Source: Armillaria gallica (taxonomy: Eukaryota > Basidiomycota > Agaricomycetes > Agaricales > Physalacriaceae). Taken from it: 64,000 nucleotides of DNA. The notes under the pieces are model-generated. The model did not search any database and was not told where the DNA came from. It saw only the letters and a list, made by a program, of their open reading frames with translations. Positions within the stretch are counted from its first letter, which is position 1. Each line of letters begins with the position of its first letter. The position numbers and the translations under genes were made by a program. The stretch is from the NCBI GenBank assembly GCA_037576215.1, contig JBANDB010000005.1, positions 5,704,001 through 5,768,000 on the forward strand, given 5' to 3'. Of this stretch, positions 53,519 to 64,000 are shown piece after piece.

Positions 53519-53847
53519 TGATGGCTTGATCGGTTGTATCCTCCTTGTACTACAATGATTATCCACAACTCATCTTCAATTTCCTTGCAAGAATGAGGGT
53601 ACGAAATTGATTCCAGTTCGTTTCATTTTCGAGGGTTATCCTATTACTGAGTCAAACAGGGAAATCAAAAGTATGTAGTGGTGTGAATGCCCGCTCGGCG
53701 GCTGTGCCGCACTTCATTACTGAACTGTTAGTACCTTGACCCCGTACTACAGTGTCGGAAGCTGGTCTTTAACCTGCCATCAGCGTCAAATTCGTAATTG
53801 TATCTCTGCCGTGGCCCGTCAGATTTACCCTGATCTTCTTCCAAATT
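53519..53847 (+). other. module spacer, copy 3
   Basis: Homologous to the 44.5-44.7 kb spacer in kinase-strand orientation, including 'tactacaatgattatccaca', 'cgaaatt..ttccagttcgtttcattttcgagggttatcc' and 'cggcggctgtgccgcacttcatt'. The last 130 bases are unassigned. Confidence 0.55.
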
Positions 53848-54045
53848 GCAGCGATGATTTTCATGGTGTTTTCACGTATTCTCAGCACTCAGATGCTGCA
53901 TTCTTCGGTCTGAAGACCTGCCAAAACGCCAGCGCACACTGACGTCCAGTTGACAAAGCTAATTTCGTGTTACGAAACACAGGTTTTCATTGGGAGTTAC
54001 CACAAGGACACGCGAATCTGATTTCAGGACTAAAGATATTTGAAT
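53848..54045 (+). pseudogene. ca. 200-bp C-terminal relic of the caspase-like gene
   Basis: 'ttcatggtgttttcac', 'tcttcggtctgaagacctgccaaaacg', 'gacgtccagttgacaa', 'cattgggagtta' and 'caggactaaagatatttgaat' line up with the last 190 bases of the intact gene at 44.2-44.37 kb, including DNA past the stop. Several indels break the frame. It is on the same strand as kinase copy 3, so here the pair is head to tail, not convergent. Confidence 0.7.
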
Positions 54046-54169
54046 GAATCATCAGTCTTTGTATTGGTAAGTTCTGTGCTTGCCTGACTTCGCTAAGATT
54101 CAAGTGGTATTATATTCGAGCGAACGACTCCGTACCATTCTAGCACTGTGCAGCTTTGGGAAATCCATC

Positions 54170-56941
54170 CTATTCTTTCCTCGACCTCCTCGTCCACTCC
54201 CTTTGGGCTACGTCTCGTAACGGCGCTTTAATAATCTTTCCTGAGCTGGACGTGTGATCTACAGCTCAATCTTAGAGACAAAACATCACCAGTTAAGCAA
54301 TATAAGTAGTACTCACCGAAACCACGATCATAGAAGATAATTATCACTGGAACGGCAAATGCAGGTAACCTTCCCAGAAGATTCACAACGATGAGAGCCT
54401 AAAGAGTAAGAACACTTACAGTTTCTCTGCAGTCGCTTTGAGTTTCTCTTCATCGACTATTCCGGCATATCCAGGCTTGAGCGTAACGAATGCGACAGGC
54501 AACTCCCCTACATGTTCGTCAGCTACGCCAACTACGGCTGCTTCCAATACACCCGGTTCGGTGTACAGTGCGTTCTCGACGAAAACAGAATCCTATGAAT
54601 TCGTTTATTACTGAGAGATGTAGTGGCGTACTCCAATGGAACTCACAACGTTATAACCATCTCTAATGATGATGTCTTTGATCCTGTCTGTGATGTAAAC
54701 ATAACCGTCCTCGTCCATTCGTCCCAGATCACCGGTTATCAGCCATCCGTCTCTAGTGATGACCTACATCGAAGTTCAGTAACCGCAGACACCTGTAAAT
54801 AAAGGATCGCACCTGATCAGTAGCAGCTGTGATGTCGTCCCTGGATGTAAGCCTGTCTACCAGTGAAATAAACGACCTCCAGACCAACCTTTATCTCCAT
54901 AATATCCCTTCATTACATTCGGACCACGAAGCCAAATCTCTCCCACTGTTCCAGGCAAGACTTTGACGCCGTCCTTCATTATCAGAATCTCGCCGACGGG
55001 ATACACCATACCGCTACAATCAAAGCAGCTTAGATATAAGAGAAAGAGAAAAGGACAGACTCACCAACTATCTGGCCTCGCATCGTAATCTGGTCCGCCT
55101 GGAAGGAGATCAGGAAGGTGCCGTTTAGGAAAGAATCTTCTCACCGAAGCCTACTGCGCTCGCGTTTGTCTCAGTTAGACCATATGATTGGAACCTACAA
55201 TTTAGCGCCGGTCGGTGCCGATTACTGGAGTGATTGGGATGCACTCACATGTTGGCAAGAGGAAATTCCTCCTTGAACCTTTGAAGGTGGGACGCCGCAA
55301 TGGGCGTACCTCCATACATTATGCGTTTTATCAATGTTCTTGATATCGTGCTCTCAGCGAACTCGCTAATCATCGAGGGCATGCTGCGACAAGGTTGATT
55401 AATGTGGACAAAGAAAAAATAAAAAACGAACCCGCTCAGTTGAGTGATATTTTCCGTTCTACACAGTCTAGGATGGAACACTAATTAGTTACCATGTGCC
55501 ATGCAGAATGAAATGTATGTAATTACTCTGCAGCTGCAAGTATTGAGTAGGAATGAGAACTCGAAACATTAGCGAAATCGATTCTTGCCTTCATGTACAT
55601 TCCACGCACGTGTTAGAACAACCTTATATCCTTGAAGGGTGCTCATTATCTGAAGATGGGTGAATAATACGTTGTTTCAATGCCAGTTGCTTGTCTTACA
55701 GTCGCGAGAACTGAAGGAGTTTGTGACAGCATCCTTGGAATCAGCAGACCTCCCTGAGGACCCGCACTAGGTGTCGGAACGAACGGCTCGCTACGTCGAA
55801 GACAATCTCTCCCTATCAATGAACCCGCCTAGTACGATTCATAAGGTCGATGAAATGCTTCGCAGAAAAGAGGACATGCGTTGAATATGGCAGTCAGTAA
55901 TGCGCGTTGTGAGCTCAAGACACCCTCTTGAGCAAGCGAAGAAATTAGTACACAGTCGGACTGACCCGACAAAACCTACGTACTTGGTAATCCAGTGGTC
56001 CCCGACGTGAAAGCAATTGTCGCGTCATCTTCCGGTAAGATTTGAGGATCGTCACTCAGCACATCCCCAGGATCTCTGTTGTATCCGGAAAAGACTGCAC
56101 TCCAAACATCCATACTTTCCCAGTGACCCTTACCCTCGTGATCCTCGAGTACAAGATATCCTGATGCACCAGATGCGAGCTTAAGCTCAGCGCCAATTGG
56201 TTCGACCACGTCGGCTCGCTCAGGGTCGAGAATGATCAATGCGCACTTGGTGAGCGTGATACAGTGTCGGAGCGGCTCCAATGGCAGTAGCCTTTTGATA
56301 GAATCAAAACACGAATGACGAAAGCATACGGAAGCTGATTTTACATGTTCACGAGAGCGGTGACAGCCCCAAGAAGATCTGTGTTATGTTGAGATCTCAT
56401 TCTTAAGATGGAACAAGATGGAGCGCACGGCAGGCCCAAAATACAACCAAGTAATTGGGACAATTTCGAGAGCAGATGACTACTCGATCACCTGCACTGA
56501 GACTGAGTAGCTGGTCGTGCCGACAACGATAGAGTGCCCTTACCTTTCTTAATGCCGTACAAGTCTCTGAAGATAGCGGCACATTTGACTGCCTTCTCTA
56601 GTGTCTCCCCGAAGGTGTAACGCTCTCCCTCGTATACTATGTAAGCTTTGTCAGTGTGCTTCCCCGCCGAATGTAGAAAGAATAGTCGTAGGGATGGCCA
56701 AAGGTTTTTCCAGACCTTCAGGACCCTCCCGTCAATGAGCTATTCGCATTCAGACATTGAACGAGAGTGAAGCAGTACCGAGTACAGACACGAGTTTCAA
56801 TTTCAAGCAAGCTTCCTGTCCCTGTCAGTATTCTATCGGCTGGTATTTTCTCGAATTAACATGCAGATGTTCTGGCAATTTGGCAGTACGCTCACCTTCT
56901 TCAATAGAGCAGCGCGGGGTCCATTTCTTACTGTCCGTCAT
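54170..56941 (-). CDS. AMP-binding acyl-CoA synthetase (4-coumarate-CoA-ligase-like)
   Basis: Start [15 protein letters not shown] at 56941. Exons chain over about ten introns: [40 protein letters not shown], the P-loop [20 protein letters not shown] (its Lys codon is split by an intron), [32 protein letters not shown], the hinge region [20 protein letters not shown] with [13 protein letters not shown], and the catalytic lysine segment [16 protein letters not shown]. The enzyme would adenylate a carboxylic acid and make its CoA thioester. No PTS1 tail is seen (it ends RRSRKE). All motifs are intact. It lies tandem to and downstream of an Old Yellow Enzyme gene. Confidence 0.85.
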
Positions 56942-57647
56942 GATAGATGAGAAACAACAATTTGAAGGGTCACTTATACCTGGTAGACCGGCTTTATGGG
57001 AAACTCGACGAACTGTTAGCTCGGCATGATTTGAAGCCGTTGATCTCGAGAGGTCTAGCCGACACCCTCACGGTCTTCTCGGGCAAGGACTATTTGTAAA
57101 TGCACTGATGGGACGCTGATATCGGTGTCAAAAGCAGCTTGTTTCCGAGTGAGTTTACGGGAAGAGAGATTCAGGGAGCGAGTCACATTCAAGCTGAAGG
57201 AAGCACGAGAATCGAAGAGGAAAAGCAAGCGGCGGCGGGTCCGATCAGCGGAGAGATGCCGGTATATGCCGGTATATGCCGAGAGTTGCCGATTGGTTTT
57301 CCAAGACGAAGCGTACTAGTAGGAATGGTACTATCTCAATCTCCAGCATGTTTTCCGCTGTAGATTGAGTTGTTCGTTTAAATAACGACTTACTTTTTGC
57401 TTCCTGTTTTCAGTTTCTTGGCGCCAAATGCCCGCTGAGTGCTAGTAGTAGCACCGTGCTACTGACACGCCTTCCCTTTCGCAAGTTAAAGGCCCCTCTG
57501 AGATTGTGAGACCTACCTTGTTAACGCATTTGAACATTCAGAATGTGTAAACTCACGGCAGGGTTAGGTGGGCGGTCCAAATTCACCCATGCCAAGAGAA
57601 TCATGTTCGTTCCATGGTAATATAAGAGCGATACAAAGCTATTAATT
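56942..57647. other. spacer with a 10-bp tandem repeat at about 57258-57281
   Basis: ATGCCGGTAT is repeated about 2.5 times. The short basic ORFs at 57125-57363 overlap in two frames and carry no motif. Confidence 0.4.
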
Positions 57648-58933
<1,286 letters not shown>

Positions 58934-60149
58934 CTACGCGCAGTCGTGTGAGTAGAAAACGATGGAGAAGGGTAACCAAGTGAGATAATACTTGGGGACC
59001 TTAACGCGCAACCATTTATGTCGATTTCCTGGAATGTTGCCAATGATTTATCAGACAGGCGTTAGTAAGTCCGTTAGTAAGTCGGACCCTTTGGTAACAC
59101 CTGGAACGCAATATTGCAGGGTGGCTAAGGTCAACTCCACGACATTGACAAAGAGGGGTTTGCACATCGGCCCACTGCGGGCCGCCGACCATGGAGGTTT
59201 GACCAAGCTCCAGACCTGTAGCCGAGGGGAGATAAGTTGACGATCACGGTTACAGTACTGGAAGAGCTCGGGAAGACAGTACCTCAGAAACTAACACAAA
59301 GTCTGAGTAGCATGCTCCATTTTTTACCGAAGCGAGATTAATCGGGACTTTTGTCTCGTTAAGTACTATTCAACACAAATGGACGGACTTGGACTCACGT
59401 TCATAAGGAAATACCGTTCAGACGTAGTGATATCCCCCTCCTCATCTACAACCTCTGTCGCCGTCTCCCTTAACACTTTTTGAGATGCGTGGCTACCTAG
59501 ACTTCACGAAAAAGACCTTAGAACAACTGAAGTAGTGATACTCGAAGCGCGATCACGGCAGTGGGCCAAACTACGAAGATTGTGTTTATCAGTGTTAAGC
59601 CAGTGTTGGACGAGGTCAAGTTTGATTTTGAATTAACGAGGTAAGGTCGGAAAGATCGGGCCGAGTTTTCACCCCTTCTTTAACATGACCTCGATATCGG
59701 GATTCAAGACTCTGCCGTACCTTTCTACTAGTCGCTGGACGGTTGAGAAACAGAAAAAAACCGACCAGTGAATTTCAAATTGCAGCTACCAATTTCTTCA
59801 TGTAGCCTTCAAACTCGCTTCAATTCATTATCGCTTCAATTCATTATTCAAGTCTAAGTATCCTCTTTAACGGTGAGAGAAACTGGTACCGATTGCACAG
59901 GAATCAGAGGCAAGTCTAGCAGAATGGTCTGACATGCTTGGCATTGACTGGCACTCAAAGCTGAGCGATACTACCTCATTGGATACAGAGACAGCCACGG
60001 CGGAGTCACCTAGCGTCGAGCGAGCTTTTGGGACCACTACTTTCAATTTCCTTGTGTAAATCAGCAGGATATCCACGAAAATGAAACGAATCAGAGTTCA
60101 TTTCGTAACTTCGTCGATGGAAGGAAGTTAGAGATGGGCTGTGGATGAA
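58934..60149. other. intergenic; right part is module spacer, copy 4
   Basis: No gene is recognised at 58934-59860. From about 60010 to 60149 the DNA ('gagcgagctttt...aaaatgaaacgaa...gggctgtggatgaatca') matches the spacer next to kinase copy 2. Confidence 0.45.
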
Positions 60150-61116
60150 TCAACGGCGCTTTACATATATGAATATATATCTATTGTAATACGAGGGAGA
60201 TACAACCGACCAAGCCAACATGTTGTTCAACCAAGCTTCGTGATACAATGACTTCACATTGTCGACATGGGTCGCCTGGGTGACAGGATTGCTGAACTGG
60301 CTATCAGGCTCTCGGAATCCAGCCACCTCAAAATCTATCATTAACCATCTGCATATCTTCACAATCCGCCTCATAGCGCATCGGGCAACCTTGTGTCGAG
60401 CAGAATGACCCATCTTTGCGCCTGGGACGTAAAATCACGTTCCTAGGCTGCATGTCTCGCTGTTCGATCCCCAATGCATAGATGTCGAAAAAAAGCCGGA
60501 GGGCCGCATCGATGAGAGTGTCCTTGTGCATGCTACACAGTGCCTCCGCCTTCTCCCGAGGAGCAAGGTCTCGTATGTCCCTGCCATGGATATACTTCAA
60601 CAAGATGACGTTGACAGTTCTATCGTGCTGAGATGGTAGGGGAGCTACAAAATGGTCATAGAAACGCGGAACCTTCGTCCCGTAAAAGCTCTGTAGACGT
60701 TGGTATGCCTGTGTCTCCCGTGAGACGTATAAATCGAGGTGGCTGAAAGGATCATAGTACTGCGCGTCTCCGAAATACACGGGACCATATATTTTTGCGA
60801 CCATGGTCGATGGATATGTGGCGTTGGGTGAAGAATTGTGGACATGAGCTGTCCAGACATGGGCGATACGTCGGGTACTGCATAGAAGCCGCTTATCGAG
60901 GACGATTGAAACATTAGCAGGCCTGGGAGGAACAGGAACACTGCGAGCTATGGAGGCGTCCAGGCGATCTGCAATCTAGGCCATGACCACTGCACCCTTC
61001 GCGTAGGAGCCCCGTTCATTTACAGGGCAAGCTGGTGGCAGGTGAGAATACAGCTGCAGCGAGGCCCCGGAGAAGTAGGTGCTCTCCAGGCTAGGGACTG
61101 CCTTTGAAGTTGACAT
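60150..61116 (-). pseudogene. atypical kinase family, copy 4 (nonsense plus frameshift)
   Basis: Starts MSTSKAVPSLESTYF at 61116. The Gln of the conserved MTQIADRLD is TAG (60976-60978 on the plus strand reads CTA). An extra T at about 60340-60346 shifts the frame just before the DFE motif, giving MQMVNDRF and a stop, where the true frame reads VMIDFEVAGF. In between, all landmarks are present: VAKIYGPVYFGDAQYYDPF, SRETQAYQRL, VPRFYDHFVAPLPSQ, KYIHGRDIRDLAP, EQRDMQPRNVILRPRRK. The end of the family homology is near 60215. Confidence 0.85.
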
Positions 61117-61210
61117 CTCAGTTGTTCAAGTCAATTGCGATCGGGGATCTTTAAATGCTGGAAAATTAGAAATAGCTCCAGCCGTGCCGCTGGTCGGGCC
61201 CCACTATCGT

Positions 61211-61502
61211 GCTTCGGACAAGCAGATGTCCCATTCTCCGGTTATCATTCAGTTTTGGACCCAGATTGGAGTCAGGACATGAACCCTTTCGTAATGATGG
61301 TGGCGACTCAGGAGAATGGGCATGCGAGAGAGGATATCACGATGTTTTCACAAATTCTCTTCTCCGCACTCTTCGGTCCGACGACCTGCCAGAGCGACCA
61401 ACGTACATTGACGTATTATTGGCAATGCAGACGCCGTATTACCAAACACCTGTTATTAATGGGAGTTCCCGTAGGGACATGCAGATCTGGTCTCAGGACT
61501 AG
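61211..61502 (+). pseudogene. ca. 290-bp C-terminal relic of the caspase-like gene
   Basis: Begins at 'gtgcttcggacaag' and follows the intact gene (44.05-44.36 kb) to the same stop codon. VFTNSLLRTLRSDDLPERPT, IDVLLAMQTPYYQTPV and IWSQD are kept; FVMMVAT lies in another frame, so indels are present. The p20 part with the catalytic positions is absent. It begins about 95 bp from the start of kinase copy 4 and runs the other way, so the two relics are divergent here. Confidence 0.75.
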
Positions 61503-62897
61503 AGACATTCAAGTTAATCATTTTTTTTTTGTACTCGTCAGTCCTGGGTTCGCCAAGAATAAAGTTATTGTTTACCTTATATCCAAAGCGTGCGAGCCCG
61601 TACAATAGCGAGAAAACAAAAGCTAGTTCAAGTTGTTCACGCCTTGCTTTGCGAGATCATCGTTAGGAACGATGTCCAGGGTGCACATGTACGCTTTGTC
61701 ACCAGTTGTGTTGCATATCTGAATAAAAAACAACGAGGTGCAATTCCTTAATATGAAGCCAAGAACAGATACTAACATGTCTTTTTTGGCTACTGTGAAC
61801 TTAACGGAAGATCTGCTGCACAAATACACTTGACAGCCACTAGTGGATGAGCTTCAGATGTAGACGAGTGATATAACTTGAGAAATTCAAGAGCAGATGA
61901 CTAGTACGTGATCACCTGCATATGAAGCACGGCGCGCGTTCTCGACGACTAGTGTCTAGTTCACGTACCATTTCATTTTACTCTGAAAGAGATCTCTGAG
62001 GGGCACTGCAGGCTCACAAGCCGTTGAATGCGGCGCTAGCACTCACCTTGACGTGTTGAAATGTTGAAGATGCGAGAGGACGCCAGAGGAAGTTTGAACG
62101 AGAAGAGTGGATCACCGGACCGTGGCGTCGTCGCGTCGAATGAGCCCGGCACATAAATTCCCACGGTCCTCTCTGTTTACCGCCGTCATCAAGTGTCCAC
62201 TTTTCCTGGACGGCAATACCTCCCTTTTCCCTCTAAGCTCTGTGACGGGGGATACTCGTAATTCTCAACAACGGGCCATGACCAACGGCTGGCAGCCCAC
62301 GGTCAACCATCAACAACTCTAGTTGCCTTCAGGGATCAGAATTACTACGCCTAGAGGAATTCATCACTCAGGAAATCGCGCGTTTTTTTTTGCAGAAGGG
62401 CATGTACTGTGGCGATAGGCTAGGTCTGTCGCGCGCGCTGTGTGTGCTAGTTGAACTCCTTAGGCGACTGAGCGACTGAAGAGCGGTGGCTGGACTGCGT
62501 TCAGTGAGGTGTGGGATTTCTAACATGTTACCGCGTTCGTTATCACACATGGCATCTCTACTTTTCTCTGACTATTCCTCGTAGTATGCAAATGCAATAG
62601 CCTGCGACAGCGGACCTTCGATTCATCGCCCGACGCTAGCAAAATTTCGCGACTGCTGTAATCTCCTCTGCATGCGCGTATATCAGCGATAGACGTCGAC
62701 AACCTCGCGGCTGTTTCCCTCACCTCGTCGCGCACCTTGATGCTCGCTCAATAGCCCATTCAATGCGACCAACAACGTTCTTTGCCAATCCGACCCAGAA
62801 TTTGCTGTTTTCAGTTCAAAATGCCACTCGCGGAGACCGTTCTTGAAGCTGCCGTTTCTTTCCGTTTCGCAAGCCCACTGTGTTCGATATGTCCTCC
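61503..62897. other. unassigned DNA with a scrap resembling the acyl-CoA ligase gene
   Basis: Bases about 61881-61925 ('gaaattcaagagcagatgact' and 'gatcacctgca') resemble 56461-56505 at the exon/intron border of the acyl-CoA ligase. A small minus ORF at 61623-61829 (ending DLAKQGVNNLN) has no motif. The rest shows no gene. Confidence 0.35.
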
Positions 62898-63597
62898 CGG
62901 TCTTCCAAAAATGTCGAAGCATCCTGTGCAGAAAGTCAGACACGAGTCGCAGAGGATTCGATCACGACAGGAAGCACTATGGCTGCATCTACTGGGGGGA
63001 CTGGCCAGCATCCATCGAGGATTTCCGGGCCTGGGTTTTGAACAAGCAGCACGTTCATGGCATCAGTTTCTTCGTGTTATTAAGCTCCGAGAACGCGGCT
63101 ACCCTCAAGAAGCGTAGATGGTTGGCGGAACATACCTTTTACTGCTGCCGTCACAAGCCATGCACGCCCCGATATGTTGATCCTCCCAAACACTTCAGAG
63201 GCAATTGATTCTGCTCTATCGCAGTCAAAACCTACCCGATCATTCGAGGAAATTATCATGATGATCATTTCGTACCTTCTTGGCAAAGCGAAACCTACAC
63301 TCTCTGGGAAGATGCTCTTTTTTGTCCGCGAGAAGATCGGTCCCAGTGCGATCAAGTCAGATGCGGTATGTTCTCTTCATATTGCTGTGCAATCGATTCT
63401 GACCGCATTCTTTTTCCTTAGTCTATTCAAACTAGTGATGTCAACAGAGAGCCCGCGAAATACTGCGATCTCAAGGTGGATGCTTAGCATCCAGAGAGTG
63501 CCTTGTATCTCGATAACCCAGATCCTTTTGCCTCCTGTCGGATGATCGGTGTAACCTCGAGGCACACTTACGTGCAATCGACGCAAGAGTACGTCAT
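62898..63597 (+). pseudogene. unknown gene with in-frame stops
   Basis: One frame runs MSSRSSKNVEASCAESQTRV, then MAASTGGTGQHPSRISGPGF followed by TGA and, later, TAA. It continues ILPNTSEAIDSALSQSKPTR and IIMMIISYLLGKAKP. After a 56-nt intron come DVNREPAKYCDLKVDA, then TAG at about 63485, then HPESALYLDNPDPFASC. The continuity of the frame on both sides of three stops suggests a decayed gene. A different frame at 62930-63208 (YGCIYWGDWPASIEDFRAWV, then HTFYCCRHKPC) is reminiscent of zinc-binding N-terminal parts of some transposase-like mushroom proteins, so frames may also have shifted. Function unknown. Confidence 0.35.
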
Positions 63598-63839
63598 TTT
63601 ATCCAATTTTGCGTTACCAAGGTCGGTTTCTGACCTGATTTACAGAGTTCAGATTGTCGTGTCTGAGGTCTCATCGTCGATGGTCATGACAATGTCTACT
63701 TTTTTCTTGAACTGGTCTCTAAGGGATTTGATTTTGAGTAGCTTTCTACTTATGACGTTCGTTTTCAATTTCATTACATTTTTTAAATTAAACTTTCATA
63801 AAATTGGGCGCAAGACCGCATAACAACACCAACACCAAC

Positions 63840-64000
63840 ATGAGCTCGAAAACACTAGACGCTGGAAGTACTGGTGAGTTTATTGTCCTTATTTGGTTTC
63901 ATACCACAGGAGTGTCGAATCCTTCAGATGCAATGGTTATATCTCTCATAGTGACTTGCCCGTACCACATCCAAAAGAAATTCGCAAATGACCATATCGA
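63840..64000 (+). CDS. first exon(s) of a gene cut by the right window edge
   Basis: 'caacaccaaccaac'-style leader before ATG 63840, then MSSKTLDAGST and a donor (CTGGTGAGT) at 63874. Possible acceptors are at 63909 (a 36-nt intron) or 63928. Too little remains to name it. Confidence 0.35.
   Translation, partial: MSSKTLDAGSTGEFIVLIWFHTTGVSNPSDAMVISLIVTCPYHIQKKFANDHI

Overview
The window looks like nuclear DNA of a basidiomycete mushroom (Agaricomycetes, probably Agaricales). Genes are split by many 45-60 nt GT-AG introns. The families present are typical of that group: DUF6534-type 7TM proteins, AAA-ATPase-like (DUF1703) proteins, caspase-like proteins, kinase-like expansions, sesquiterpene synthases and P450s. 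There are no ribosome-binding sites, operons or CRISPR arrays. No tRNA or rRNA gene was recognised by eye.

Layout. The first 16.5 kb is repeat-rich and full of relics. It holds the end of an AAA-ATPase-like gene, a decayed MBOAT acyltransferase, a PAH-domain/protein-kinase fusion gene (3.3-5.4 kb, minus), a RecQ-like helicase fragment enclosed by nested inverted repeats and followed by a 259-bp MITE, dispersed repeat copies, a KIN1-like kinase relic, an MFS scrap, a broken atypical kinase (copy 1) and a complete-looking AAA-ATPase-like gene. From 16.9 to 31.9 kb the DNA is gene-dense and metabolic: TauD-type dioxygenase, UbiA prenyltransferase, an unrecognised membrane gene, a PP4-type phosphatase with a changed C terminus, a helical hypothetical protein, a cytochrome P450, a very intron-rich DUF6534 7TM gene and a sesquiterpene-synthase-like gene whose catalytic motifs are all altered. 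A very long uncharacterised gene fills 34-37.9 kb. It is followed by two membrane-protein genes (39.1-42.1 kb) and a small hypothetical gene.

The most distinctive signal is a two-gene module, intact at 42.9-45.6 kb. A caspase-like protein with both catalytic residues replaced (His to Asn, Cys to Phe) lies convergent with a 298-aa atypical kinase that keeps its catalytic Lys, Glu, Asp, Asn and Asp. Pieces of the same pair recur at 52.6-54.0 kb (both genes broken) and 60.1-61.5 kb (both broken). A solitary broken kinase with the same downstream flank lies at 13.3-14.4 kb. The two families therefore stay physically associated although their order and orientation change between copies.

Between and after these copies lie a kinase-like relic (45.8 kb), a five-exon gene for a possible pore-forming protein with a MABP-like beta-prism end (48.2-49.3 kb), a tandemly repeated exon/intron unit (50.9-51.4 kb), and an acyl-CoA ligase and an Old Yellow Enzyme in tandem (54.2-58.9 kb). 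A broken unknown gene and the first exon of another gene close the window. Exon joins were made by eye from splice signals and reading frame, so individual junctions may be off by a few bases.
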